DNA from: Xanthobacteraceae bacterium | Lineage (GTDB): Bacteria > Pseudomonadota > Alphaproteobacteria > Rhizobiales > Xanthobacteraceae | Assembly (NCBI GenBank): GCA_029239875.1 | Contig: JARBUD010000018.1 | Span: 18,675-82,674 of the forward strand | DNA: 64,000 nt | Direction of reading: 5' to 3' | Shown here: piece after piece, positions 37,924 through 45,888 of the stretch | Position numbering within the stretch: position 1 is the first letter of the stretch | Layout: each line of letters opens with the position of its first letter | Notes under the pieces: generated by a model | What the model saw: only the letters and a program-made list of their open reading frames with translations | Told to the model about the DNA's origin: nothing | Databases searched by the model: none | Position numbers and translations under genes: made by a program

Positions 37924-38310
37924 TCAGTCGGCGACCATCACAACGAGGTCGATCTCGATGAGCAGGCGCGGGTCGGCCAGCGCGGCGACCTCGACCAGTG
38001 TGCTGGCCGGCAGGTCGCAGCCGGCGAAGAAGGCGAGCCGGCCACGGTGGATGGCGGCGGCGAAGCGGGTGTCGGTGACATAGGTGACGGTCTTGACGAT
38101 GTCGTCCGGCACCGCTCCGAGCCCTTCGAGGAGCAGCCCGATATTCCGGTAAACCTGCGCCACCTGGGCATCGATGTCGCCGACGCCGACGACCTCGCCG
38201 TTCTCGTCCCAGGCCACCTGCCCGGTCGGGAACACCGGGCGCCCCGGCCGGATCTTGGCGTGGTTGTAATAGGCCTGCGGCTTCAGCCCGCGCGGATTGA
38301 TCGCCGCCAT
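37924..38310 (-). CDS. RidA/RutC-family protein (copy 2)
   Basis: This 128-aa protein starts MAAINPRGLKPQAYYNHAKI; an upstream in-frame ATG is less typical. It has RPVFPTGQVAWDENGEVVG, GDIDAQVAQVYRNIGLLLEGLG and DDIVKTVTYVTDTRFAAAIHRGR. The ending, ASTLVEVAALADPRLLIEIDLVVM, has the E-x-D pattern at the trimer cleft. The position of the usual RidA Arg is taken by a Cys/Asp-Leu-Pro-Ala stretch (CDLPASTLV), so this copy may not be an imine hydrolase of the standard kind. It is the gene just after the RutA-like monooxygenase, at the place RutC holds in rut operons. Confidence 0.92.
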   Translation of the reverse strand: MAAINPRGLKPQAYYNHAKIRPGRPVFPTGQVAWDENGEVVGVGDIDAQVAQVYRNIGLLLEGLGAVPDDIVKTVTYVTDTRFAAAIHRGRLAFFAGCDLPASTLVEVAALADPRLLIEIDLVVMVAD

Positions 38311-38336
38311 GCGTCGCCCCCCCGGTCGCTGCCGTG

Positions 38337-39437
38337 CTAATGCGCATAGGCGTTGCACATGACGCCCCCGTCATGCAGACCGTCCACCACGGCGGTGCCG
38401 ATGGTGCGAAGGTCGTCGATGAAGTCGGGAACGATGACGGTGATGCCGTCGAGCTCCGCGCCGTGGATGATGTCGGCGAGCTTGCGGGCGATGGTCTCCG
38501 GCGAGCCGACGATCGCCGCCGGGCTCATGGAGTTGCGCTGCTCGCCCTGGGCGATGAACCGATTGGCCATCGTGTTCTGCTTCAGGCTCGGATCGGAGGC
38601 GTATTCGCGGGTCTGGTTGTCGAGCGCGACCGTGTCCACACCCGCATTGTAGTAGGCGACCCGCTCCTGGGCCTCCTTGTCGGTAGCACCGGGAACGATG
38701 GTGAACAGGCCATAGGTCTTGAAGTCGGTGCGGCCGAGCTCCGCGGCGACCTCCTTGGCGCGGCGCCCGGTCTTCACGAAGTCGTCGCGGTTGCTGCCGA
38801 GCAGGAAGCTCCCGGTGCAGTGCTGCGCGGTGAAGCGGAAGCCGGTGTCGGAGGCGCCGGCGCAGATGACCGGCGGGGCGTGCTCCGGCTTGGGGTTGGA
38901 CATGCAGTCCTCCAACCGGAAGAACTCGCCGGCGTGATCGACCCGCTCCTCGCTCCACAGGCGCCGGATGACGGTGAGCCACTCCTCGGCCAGCCGGTAG
39001 CGCCCCCCATGGTCGAGGTCGCGCCACAGCCCCATCTGTCCCTGATCCACCGGATTGGAGCCGGCGACCAGGTTGAGGCCGAAGCGGCCCTTGGAGATCT
39101 GGTCGATCACCGCGGCCATCTTCGCGACCACGGCCGGATGGAAGATCATGGTGTGGACAGTGCCCCACACGCCGATGCGGCTGGTCGCCTCGGCGAGGCC
39201 GGCCATGGTGGTCATCGATTCGAGGGTGAAATCCCAATGGCGGCTCGGGCCGCCATAACCCCTCCACTTCGCCATGCTGAGCGCGAAGTCGAAGCCGAGC
39301 TCCTCCGCCAGCACCGCCACCTGCTTGTTGTAGTCGTAGGTGGCCGGCAGCTGCGGGCTGGTGGTCGACGTAATCCAGCCGCCATTGCCTACGGGAAGGA
39401 ACACGCCGAGTTCAACATGACGCTCGGAAACCTGCAT
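38337..39437 (-). CDS. RutA-like flavin-dependent monooxygenase (luciferase-like)
   Basis: This 366-aa protein matches the RutA branch of the bacterial luciferase family. It has GVFLPVGNGGWITSTTSPQL, FDFALSMAKWRGYGGPSRHW, MTTMAGLAEATSRI, AAVIDQISKGRFGLNLVAGS and PPVICAGASDTGFRFTAQHC. E. coli RutA opens the uracil ring with O2 and FMNH2. The likeness is strong in the N-terminal two thirds and weaker at the end, so a related heterocycle is possible. The ATG has GAGGAAT upstream. It is the first gene of a seven-gene operon with two RidA genes and a BMP importer. FMNH2 could come from the flavin reductase at 41709-42230. Confidence 0.9.
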   Translation of the reverse strand: MQVSERHVELGVFLPVGNGGWITSTTSPQLPATYDYNKQVAVLAEELGFDFALSMAKWRGYGGPSRHWDFTLESMTTMAGLAEATSRIGVWGTVHTMIFHPAVVAKMAAVIDQISKGRFGLNLVAGSNPVDQGQMGLWRDLDHGGRYRLAEEWLTVIRRLWSEERVDHAGEFFRLEDCMSNPKPEHAPPVICAGASDTGFRFTAQHCTGSFLLGSNRDDFVKTGRRAKEVAAELGRTDFKTYGLFTIVPGATDKEAQERVAYYNAGVDTVALDNQTREYASDPSLKQNTMANRFIAQGEQRNSMSPAAIVGSPETIARKLADIIHGAELDGITVIVPDFIDDLRTIGTAVVDGLHDGGVMCNAYAH

Positions 39438-39456
39438 TTTACTTAATTCCTCAAGT

Positions 39457-39472
39457 TTCTCGCAAACGAGAA
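39457..39472. promoter_or_regulatory. Dyad TTCTCG-CAAA-CGAGAA just upstream of the RutA-like gene
   Basis: A perfect 6-bp inverted repeat with a CAAA loop, 20-35 bases before the ATG at 39437. Its place near the expected promoter or leader allows a role as an operator or an mRNA hairpin. Nothing else in the window has the same sequence that I noticed. Confidence 0.4.
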
Positions 39473-39536
39473 CTGGAAACTGATGGTCACGCTACCAGCC
39501 ATCACGAGGCGGCGATAACAGAGATGTTGCGATGTC

Positions 39537-39557
39537 GTGTTGCGCAAAGGGCAACAC
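39537..39557. promoter_or_regulatory. LysR-type operator: dyad GTGTTGC-N7-GCAACAC
   Basis: A perfect 7-bp dyad with the inner form T-N11-A, the classic LysR-type binding box. It lies between the 3' end of the LysR gene and the RutA-like gene, about 100 bases before the latter's ATG. The half-site GCAACAC also occurs at 40581-40587 in the promoter region between the LysR gene and the alpha/beta hydrolase gene, as expected if one regulator serves both transcripts. Confidence 0.6.
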
Positions 39558-39594
39558 CGAGATGCGTCAAGGGACCGCCGCGGCCATGCGCCGG

Positions 39595-40503
39595 TCATGC
39601 GGCGGCGCGACCGGCGCTGGGGAATTCCTTGACCAGCATCTTCAGGAATTCATGCGCCGCGTAGCTCAGCCGCCGGTCGCGATGGACGCAGATGGCCGAG
39701 GTGGCCGCGGCGAACTCTTCTTCGTCGATGGGGATCGCCTTCAGCGTGCCCTCGTCGATCTCCTTGCTGGCGGCAAGGGCGGGCCCGACGGTAATGGCGC
39801 GGCCGGTGATCGCCATAGCGCGCGTCAGTTCAAGATTATTGGCCGAGACGATGGTATTGGCCGACAGATTGCGGCGGGAGACCGCCTTGTCGAAGAGTTG
39901 TCGCAATCCGAAGCTGGGCACCGGGAGCGCGATCTGCTGCGTGCAGATCTCGGAAAGCGACAAGCTCTTGCGGTCGACGAAGGGATGATCGCTCGCCACC
40001 AGGCACATGACCGGCTCGGTATGGCTGGCGACGATCTCTATATTCGGCCGCGGCCTGGCATTGAAGACGATGCCGATATCCGCCTCGTCCTTGATCATCG
40101 CCTCGATGATGCGATCGGTCGATTCGGTGAAGACGGAGAAACGGATGGCCGGATAGACGTCGTTGAACTTGTTGATCGCACGGGGAAGGAAGCTGAAGAT
40201 AAGGCCCTCGATCGCCCACAGCTTGACCTCGCCCTGCCGCAATCCTTTCAGCGTGCGAATGGAATCCTGCACGCGCTCCAGATCGCGGAACATGGTGCGC
40301 GTATAACGCTCCAGCAGCAGCCCGGCGGGAGTCAATTGTATTCCGGTATTGGAACGCTCCAGCAGCAGCGTGCCGAGTTGATGTTCGAGCAGAGCCAGCT
40401 GCCGGCTGATCGCCGAGGGCGCCACATGCAGGCGATCGGCGGCACGGCGGATCGACCGCGTCTCGGCAACCTCGTTGAAGTAGCGGTATGTGTTGAAGTT
40501 CAT
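39595..40503 (-). CDS. LysR-family regulator of the Rut-like module
   Basis: This 302-aa protein has the N-terminal winged helix (residues 1-60: NTYRYFNEVAETRSIRRAA, VAPSAISRQLALLE) and a LysR effector domain with ADIGIVFNARP and ITVGPALAASKEID. LysR regulators usually control genes next to or divergent from them. Here the RutA-like operon is downstream on the same strand and the hydrolase-flavin reductase-AA_synth set is divergent. The matching half-sites at 39537-39557 and 40581-40587 support control of both. The inducer is probably the imported heterocycle or a ring-opened product, which is inference. Confidence 0.93.
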   Translation of the reverse strand: MNFNTYRYFNEVAETRSIRRAADRLHVAPSAISRQLALLEHQLGTLLLERSNTGIQLTPAGLLLERYTRTMFRDLERVQDSIRTLKGLRQGEVKLWAIEGLIFSFLPRAINKFNDVYPAIRFSVFTESTDRIIEAMIKDEADIGIVFNARPRPNIEIVASHTEPVMCLVASDHPFVDRKSLSLSEICTQQIALPVPSFGLRQLFDKAVSRRNLSANTIVSANNLELTRAMAITGRAITVGPALAASKEIDEGTLKAIPIDEEEFAAATSAICVHRDRRLSYAAHEFLKMLVKEFPSAGRAAA

Positions 40504-40876
40504 GGCTCACGCTTCCGGCCGGATGGTCGTCACGTGAAGCAAGCCATGTGCCACCGGCGCCGGATGGCGTTCATCATTAGGCAACACGGCCAACACCATT
40601 CTGGTATACGCGCCGCCGTCCGGACTTGTTAGGTTGCGTCGTCTCGACACAAAGCAATCCTTCGACCGGCCGAGACATTTTCATGAATTTCCGAACTCAC
40701 CGAAGAATAGATAGCGCAATCCCTACGTAATATCGGCCGACCCTCAAGCCCGGTTCGCGCCGCCAGCTGCCTCGTCCGCGACACCCGCCACTCGCTGCCT
40801 CCCCGGCGTCCCACACGCCGAGGCAGGCCGACTGCGCCCCGTCTGCGGGCATGGCAGCTCAGTCAGGAGTTCACCG
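40504..40876. promoter_or_regulatory. Divergent regulatory gap between the LysR gene and the hydrolase operon
   Basis: This 373-base stretch has no supported gene. GGCAACAC and GGCCAACAC occur in direct repeat at about 40580-40597, repeating the half-site of the dyad at 39537. The part 40680-40740 is markedly richer in A and T than its surroundings (ATGAATTTCC, GAATAGATAG, CGTAATATC), as expected for promoters. An AGGAG site at 40865-40869 serves the hydrolase start. Confidence 0.5.
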
Positions 40877-41698
40877 ATGCCCATCGCATCGCTCGACGAT
40901 ATCGATCTGTTCCACGAGATCAGCGGGGAAGGTCCCCTCCTGGTCCTGGTCACCGGGCTGGCCGGCGTGGCGTCCTATTGGCGGCCGAACATCGAGGCCC
41001 TCGCGCAGCATTTCACCGTGCTGCGCTACGACCAGCGCGGCACCGGGCGCAGCAGCCGCCCCGAGGGCACCTATTCGGTCGAACTGCTCACCGACGATCT
41101 CGTCCGGCTGATGCGCCATCTCGGGCTGTCGCACGCCCGCATCCTCGGCCATTCGACCGGCGGCGCGATCGGCCAGGTTCTGGCGGCGCGGCATCCCGAG
41201 CTCGTCGAGCGCCTCGTGCTCTATGCGAGCTGGGCGAGCCTCTGCCCGCAGATGCGGATGTGCATGGAGATCAGGCAGCAGCTGCTCGCCGCGGCCGGCC
41301 CGGCGGCCTATCACCGGGCCTCGCCGCTCTTCCTCTATCCGCCGCGCTTCGTGTGCGAATCCTGGCCGCGGATCGCCGCCGAGCTCGACGCCGGCGTCGC
41401 GCAGTCGACGACGCCGGCAATCTTGGCGGCGCGGGTCCGCGCTGTCATGGACTTCGACGGCCGGCCCTATCTCCCCTCGATACACGTGCCGACGCTGGTC
41501 CTCGTCGCCGACGACGACATATTGACGCCGCGCCTCGCCGCCGACGAACTGCAGGCGGGGATCGCCCATGCCCGGCTCCAGACCATGACCTATGGCGGGC
41601 ACGCCGTATCCTATTGCGAACCCGAGGCGTTTCACGCCGCCGTCCTGCCGTTCCTGCGGCAGGAGGCGTCGGGTGCCGCCGAGCGCCGCTCGGCCTGA
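40877..41698 (+). CDS. Alpha/beta hydrolase (RutD-like)
   Basis: This 273-aa cytoplasmic hydrolase shows the oxyanion segment VLVTGLAGVASYW, RYDQRGTGRSS, the nucleophile elbow GHSTGG (S93), the acid in LVADDDILTP and the catalytic His in YGGHAVSY. All three triad members are present, whereas E. coli RutD has a degenerate elbow. It is the first gene of a plus-strand set with a RutF-like flavin reductase and an AA_synth protein, divergent from the LysR gene. By position it is the RutD counterpart, cleaving a carbamate, ester or amide product; the actual bond is not known. Confidence 0.92.
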   Translation: MPIASLDDIDLFHEISGEGPLLVLVTGLAGVASYWRPNIEALAQHFTVLRYDQRGTGRSSRPEGTYSVELLTDDLVRLMRHLGLSHARILGHSTGGAIGQVLAARHPELVERLVLYASWASLCPQMRMCMEIRQQLLAAAGPAAYHRASPLFLYPPRFVCESWPRIAAELDAGVAQSTTPAILAARVRAVMDFDGRPYLPSIHVPTLVLVADDDILTPRLAADELQAGIAHARLQTMTYGGHAVSYCEPEAFHAAVLPFLRQEASGAAERRSA

Positions 41699-41708
41699 GG
41701 GTAACGCC

Positions 41709-42230
41709 GTGCATCCCCTTCCCTCCTCCCCGGCGGCGATGGACGCCTCGGTCGACGGCGCCCTGTTCCGCGCCGGCATGCGGCGGCTCGCATCAAGCGT
41801 CTGCCTGATCACCGCGCATCACGCCGATCGCCGCCATGGCCTCGTAGCGACGTCGATCTCCTCGCTCGCCGCGGAGCCGCCGAGCCTGATCGCCTGCGTC
41901 CACCGGTCTGCATCCGCACATGGCCCGATCCGCCAGGCCGGCGCCTTCTGCGTCAACCTGCTCGGCACGCGGCACGAGGAGCTGGCGCTGCTGTTCAGCG
42001 ATCCGGACCGCCGCGACCGACGCTTCGAGACGGCAGGCTGGGCCACGCTGGCGACCGGCGCCCCGGTGCTGGCCGATGCCTTGGCCGCCTTCGACTGCCG
42101 GCTCGAACGAGTGGTGGAGCACGCGACCCACGCCATCCTGATCGGCACGGTGCTCGATATCCGCATCGATGATTTCGGCGATCCGCTGATCCACGCCGAC
42201 CGGCGCTTCACCCGCCTCGCCGCACACTGA
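41709..42230 (+). CDS. Flavin reductase (RutF-like)
   Basis: The GTG at 41709 is preferred because GAGGGTAA lies just before it; an ATG at 41739 has no such site. The 173-aa product belongs to the FMN-dependent flavin-reductase-like family: FRAGMRRLASSVCLITAHHADRRHGLVATSISSLAAEPPSL (given in part), GAFCVNLLGTRHEELALLFS, and the C-terminal GDPLIHADRRFTRL-like segment. RutF supplies reduced FMN to RutA. Only one such gene is in the window, and it lies 2.3 kb from the RutA-like gene under a possibly common regulator, so the pairing is well supported. Confidence 0.93.
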   Translation: MHPLPSSPAAMDASVDGALFRAGMRRLASSVCLITAHHADRRHGLVATSISSLAAEPPSLIACVHRSASAHGPIRQAGAFCVNLLGTRHEELALLFSDPDRRDRRFETAGWATLATGAPVLADALAAFDCRLERVVEHATHAILIGTVLDIRIDDFGDPLIHADRRFTRLAAH

Positions 42231-42290
42231 CGTGGCAGCCTCCCGCCTCGCTCATCGCCCTGTCCTAGCCAACCGATCCGAGTTCCTGCC

Positions 42291-42845
42291 ATGACGCATC
42301 CGACCATCCGCAAATTCGTCATCCAGATCGAAGAGACGCTCAGCGCCGCCGGGCATACGGTCGAACCGCCGGTCCGCAAGGCGACCGTCGCGGCCGTCAT
42401 CGCCAACCCTGTCGCGGGCCGCTACGAAGAAGACCTGACGCCGCTCTACGATATCGGACGGCAGATCGCGGCGACGCTGACCGAGCGGGCCATGCTGGCG
42501 CTCGGCGCCGAGGCCGATGACATCGAGGCCTATGGCAAGGCCGCGATCGTCGGCCTCGACGGCGAGCTCGAACACGCCGCCGCGCTGCTGCACCCGGAGT
42601 TTGGCGCGCCGGTACGCTCGCGGACCGGCGGCAGCGACATCATTCCCTCGACCAAGAAGATCGGTGCGGCCGGCGCTGCGATCACCCTGCCGCTGACCGG
42701 CAAGACTTCCATCTGGAGCTTCGATCATATGGACGCCACCGAGATCAGCATCGCCGACGCGCCTCGTCCGGACGAGGTGGTGGTGATCCTTGCCCTCGCG
42801 ACGGGCGGTCGCGCCCTGCACCGCATCGCGCCGCGACCGGCCTAG
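42291..42845 (+). CDS. AA_synth (DUF1185)-family protein
   Basis: This 184-aa protein belongs to the amino acid synthesis family (PF06684), named from context rather than from a proven reaction. Seen here are IRKFVIQIEETLSAAGH, RKATVAAVIANPVAGRYEEDL, a central DDIEAYGKAAIVGLDGELEHAAALLHP and RTGGSDIIPSTKKIGAAGA, then DHMDATEISIADAPRPDEVVV. No catalytic triad or metal site can be named. Related genes often occur with LLM monooxygenases and BMP importers in other soil bacteria. In this window it is the only enzyme of the module without a Rut counterpart, so it is the likeliest source of novelty. Confidence 0.88.
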   Translation: MTHPTIRKFVIQIEETLSAAGHTVEPPVRKATVAAVIANPVAGRYEEDLTPLYDIGRQIAATLTERAMLALGAEADDIEAYGKAAIVGLDGELEHAAALLHPEFGAPVRSRTGGSDIIPSTKKIGAAGAAITLPLTGKTSIWSFDHMDATEISIADAPRPDEVVVILALATGGRALHRIAPRPA

Positions 42846-42892
42846 AGCCGCAGCACAGGCGGCACGTCGCGACGGCGAACCACGGGATGCGC

Positions 42893-44344
42893 CTAGAACC
42901 AGTCGTCGAGCAATCCGGCAACGTCATCGCACTGTTCGATGGCGAGCATGGCTGAGATCAGACCGGCGGTGTCGCCTCGACCGCTCAGATTTCTGGCGGC
43001 CTTGTCAAAAACCACATTATCGTCGACCGGTCTGCGCTCGCCGCCCAACGGCGCCTCGACATGGCTTGCGAACCGTCGACCATCCGTCGTGACGATCGAC
43101 GCAGCGGCCGAAGGCCGGCGCATCTTGCCGTTCATTAGGCGATCCATGACCGGGTCGACGGAAACCTCCACCTTGTCGGCCACCTCGCGCAGCGCCGCAT
43201 CGGTGAAGGCGTCCGCCGCGAACCAGTCCGGCCCGGGCGAGCGACCCGTCGCGATCGCACCGATGGCATAGGGCAGGCTGAACTGCGCATCGATCGGATT
43301 CACCGGCCTCCGATCCATCAGCTTCTCGGCGATGACTCCGAAGGTGCTGATCCGGATCTCGGCGATCGCCGCCGGCGTCAGGCCCGCGTCGACATAAGCG
43401 TTCTCGAACGCCTCCAGCGCCGGGGCAAGCCAGCGGCAGGCCGGATAGGTCTTGAAGCTGCCCTTGCCCGCCAGCCAGAGCGTTCCGAGATCGTCGGTGA
43501 CGAGCGACGCATCGAACCTGTCCGAGCCGATCATCCGCCAGTAGCCCTGCGGCCCGTCGAGCAGGTCCGCGCTGCCGACGAATCCCTCCTCGCTCATGAT
43601 CGCCGCCTGAACGCCGGCCTGCGCCGCCGGTGCCACGCCGTCCTTGAGCGAGATGATGGGCCGGGTTTGCCAGTTGTACTTGTGCAGGCTCGGCAGCGGG
43701 CTCAGCGCGCCGGCGAGGCCGATCGCGTTCCGTATGCCCGTGGCGTCGCCGCCGGACAGCTTGGCGAAGACCAGCGCCGCGCCGATCGCCTGATGCTGGC
43801 CGACGCCATAGACCTGCCTGAAGCGCGCGGCCGTGGGCTGCATCGCAAGTATGAGGCGGTTGTTGATCTCATAAGCGGCGGCGAGCGCGGCGAGTAATTC
43901 GCGCCCCGAAATCGGCCGATGCCCCAAGGCGGCAAGAGCGGCCGGAACGATGCTGGAGCTGGGATGCCCCATGCCCTTGCCGTTCACCTCGAAGCCATCG
44001 TCATAGTCGAGGGCGTTGGCGATGACGCTGTTGGCTAAGGCCGCCGCGATGGGCGTGAAGCGCTCCTCCGCCCCGAAGACGCGGCAGACTCCGCCCTGTC
44101 CCATCCGCGAAGCGACGGCACGGGCACTGCGCGAAATGTCGAGATCGCGGCCGGCGACAGCGCAGCCGATGGTGTCGAGCAGATGCAGCTTGAGGCGATG
44201 GAGAACGGCATCCGCCACTTTCTCGTAGCGCAACTCGGCGGCGAAGGTCGCGACCCTGCCGGTCACATCGTCGCTGCCGACCGCCATGTCGGCAAACGCG
44301 TCGGGGGAGGCATCGCGCGACGCCACGTCTCTCGTCATGGTCAT
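42893..44344 (-). CDS. MmgE/PrpD-family protein
   Basis: This 483-aa protein shows the two-domain PrpD fold. The helical N-terminal domain has HLLDTIGCAVAGRD, ANSVIANALDYDDGFE and GMGHPSSSIVPAALA. The later part carries SLKDGVAPAAQAGVQAA, FKTYPACRWLAPALEAFE and PYAIGAIATGRSPGPDWF. Family members include 2-methylcitrate dehydratase, cis-aconitate decarboxylase and iminodisuccinate epimerase. The local enzyme set is not a methylcitrate operon (no prpB or prpC), so the substrate is probably a different tricarboxylate or amino-dicarboxylate. It follows a polar-amino-acid-type importer operon, 30 bases after the permease stop. Confidence 0.92.
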   Translation of the reverse strand: MTMTRDVASRDASPDAFADMAVGSDDVTGRVATFAAELRYEKVADAVLHRLKLHLLDTIGCAVAGRDLDISRSARAVASRMGQGGVCRVFGAEERFTPIAAALANSVIANALDYDDGFEVNGKGMGHPSSSIVPAALAALGHRPISGRELLAALAAAYEINNRLILAMQPTAARFRQVYGVGQHQAIGAALVFAKLSGGDATGIRNAIGLAGALSPLPSLHKYNWQTRPIISLKDGVAPAAQAGVQAAIMSEEGFVGSADLLDGPQGYWRMIGSDRFDASLVTDDLGTLWLAGKGSFKTYPACRWLAPALEAFENAYVDAGLTPAAIAEIRISTFGVIAEKLMDRRPVNPIDAQFSLPYAIGAIATGRSPGPDWFAADAFTDAALREVADKVEVSVDPVMDRLMNGKMRRPSAAASIVTTDGRRFASHVEAPLGGERRPVDDNVVFDKAARNLSGRGDTAGLISAMLAIEQCDDVAGLLDDWF

Positions 44345-44373
44345 GTTGAGCTTCGAAGCAGTGACAGCGCGGT

Positions 44374-45048
44374 TCAGCGACGGAAGTACTTGAGGAAGAC
44401 GTGCCGCTCGATGGCTCCCGCCGTCAGGGTCAGCGGGAGGATGACCACCACGAAGAAGGCCGCGACCAGCGTGAGCACTTCGAGCGGACGGAAGGTGTGG
44501 ATCGACAGGCGCTGCCCCTCATAGAGGATCTCGCCGACCGCGATGTAGCTGCCGAGCACCGAGTTCTTGATCGCCATCACGCACTGGCTGGTGAAGGGCG
44601 GCAGCACGCGCAGGAAGGCCAGCGGCCCGGTAACGCGCAGCATCACGGTCATCGGCTTCATGCCCACCGACATGCCCGCTTCCACCAGCCCACGATCGAC
44701 CGCCTGCACGCCGGCACGGAAGATCTCCGCGAAGAACACACCCGAATAGAGCGCGACGGCGAAGACGCAGGTCCAGAAGGCGGGAAGCGCGAGCCCGGTC
44801 AGGATCGGCAGGCAGTAATAGCACCACACCACCAGCACCAGCGGCGGGATCGAGCGCACGACTTCGATGATCGCGGTCGCTGGGTAACGCAGCAGCCGGC
44901 GCTCGGCCATGCGGAACGGCGCGAGGATCAGGCCGACCACGATTCCCAATCCGACCGAGAAGAGGACGAGCTGGAAAGTAACGGCGGCCGCCCCCAGCAT
45001 GAGGCCCCGATACTCGGTCAGGATCGAGAAGTCCCATTCGTAGTTCAC
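44374..45048 (-). CDS. Polar amino-acid-type ABC importer permease
   Basis: This 224-aa inner-membrane permease (HisM/GlnP family) starts at a GTG (VNYEWDFSILTEY) behind GGGAGGTCC; reading further upstream gives an unlikely Arg-rich leader. It has the first span VTFQLVLFSVGLGIVVGLILA, then IIEVVRSIPPLVLVVWCYY and the EAA-type loop RGLVEAGMSVGMKPMTVMLRV. Only one permease is present, so it probably forms a homodimer. The start overlaps the stop of the ATPase gene (GTGA). Its substrate is likely an amino acid or amino-dicarboxylate, given the MmgE/PrpD gene behind it. Confidence 0.92.
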   Translation of the reverse strand: MNYEWDFSILTEYRGLMLGAAAVTFQLVLFSVGLGIVVGLILAPFRMAERRLLRYPATAIIEVVRSIPPLVLVVWCYYCLPILTGLALPAFWTCVFAVALYSGVFFAEIFRAGVQAVDRGLVEAGMSVGMKPMTVMLRVTGPLAFLRVLPPFTSQCVMAIKNSVLGSYIAVGEILYEGQRLSIHTFRPLEVLTLVAAFFVVVILPLTLTAGAIERHVFLKYFRR

Positions 45049-45860
45049 GCCGGACCTCCCGCATTTTCCTGCCGCTGGCTGGCGAAGAACTGCCGGGCAC
45101 GTGGGTTCTCGGATTGCGTCATCACGTAATCGGGCGCGCCGCGCTCGACGATCTGGCCGCCTTCCAGAAGAACCACCTCCTCGCACGCGTTTCGCGCGAA
45201 GCTCATCTCGTGGGTGACGACCACCATGGTGGTGCCGCTCTTCGCCAGATCGAGCATGACCTGGAGCACTTCGCCGACGAGTTCCGGATCGAGGGCGGAC
45301 GTCGGCTCGTCGAACAGCATGATCTTCGGCCGCGTGGCGAGCGCGCGAGCGATCGCCACGCGCTGCTGCTGCCCGCCGGAAAGCCGGATCGGATAGCTCT
45401 CCGCCTTCTCCCGCAGACCGACACGCGCGAGCAGATCGAGGCCGAGGGCTTCGGCCTCGTCCTTCGCCATGCCGAGAACCTGCACGGGCCCTTCGATGAC
45501 GTTACCGAGGACTGTCCGGTGTGGCCAGAGATTGAAGTGCTGGAACACCATCGACATGGAGGCACGCTGCCGGGCGAGCCGGCTCGCGGAAAGCGGCCGG
45601 CGACGGCCGCCCGCCGTGGTCTCGAAGCCGATCTCTTCACCCTCGAGAAGGATTCGCCCCGCGGAGGGCACCTCCAGCATGTTCAGGCAGCGCAAAAGGG
45701 TCGACTTTCCCGAACCGCTGCGGCCCAGGAGGCCGATCACCTGGGATGGCTTCACCGCGAGGGACACGCCTTTCAGCACCTCGTGGGCGCCGAAGGATTT
45801 GCGCAGATTCTCCACGACGAGCAGGGGAGCGTCCGCAGACACCGTGGGACCAGCATTCAT
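45045..45860 (-). CDS. Polar amino-acid-type ABC importer ATPase
   Basis: This 271-aa single ABC module begins MNAGPTVSADAPLLVVENL. It has Walker A GRSGSGKST (about residues 46-54), the Q-loop region MVFQHFNLWPH, the signature LSGGQQQRVAIARAL, Walker B IMLFDEPTSALDPEL and the switch His in VVVTHEM. All features match the HisP/GlnQ family, so the protein should be active. The gene follows the substrate-binding protein by 28 bases and overlaps the permease start. Its leader codons are GC-rich and typical of this genome. Confidence 0.95.
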   Translation of the reverse strand: MNAGPTVSADAPLLVVENLRKSFGAHEVLKGVSLAVKPSQVIGLLGRSGSGKSTLLRCLNMLEVPSAGRILLEGEEIGFETTAGGRRRPLSASRLARQRASMSMVFQHFNLWPHRTVLGNVIEGPVQVLGMAKDEAEALGLDLLARVGLREKAESYPIRLSGGQQQRVAIARALATRPKIMLFDEPTSALDPELVGEVLQVMLDLAKSGTTMVVVTHEMSFARNACEEVVLLEGGQIVERGAPDYVMTQSENPRARQFFASQRQENAGGPA

Positions 45861-45888
45861 CGCCGTCGACCTTCCACCAACACGACGG

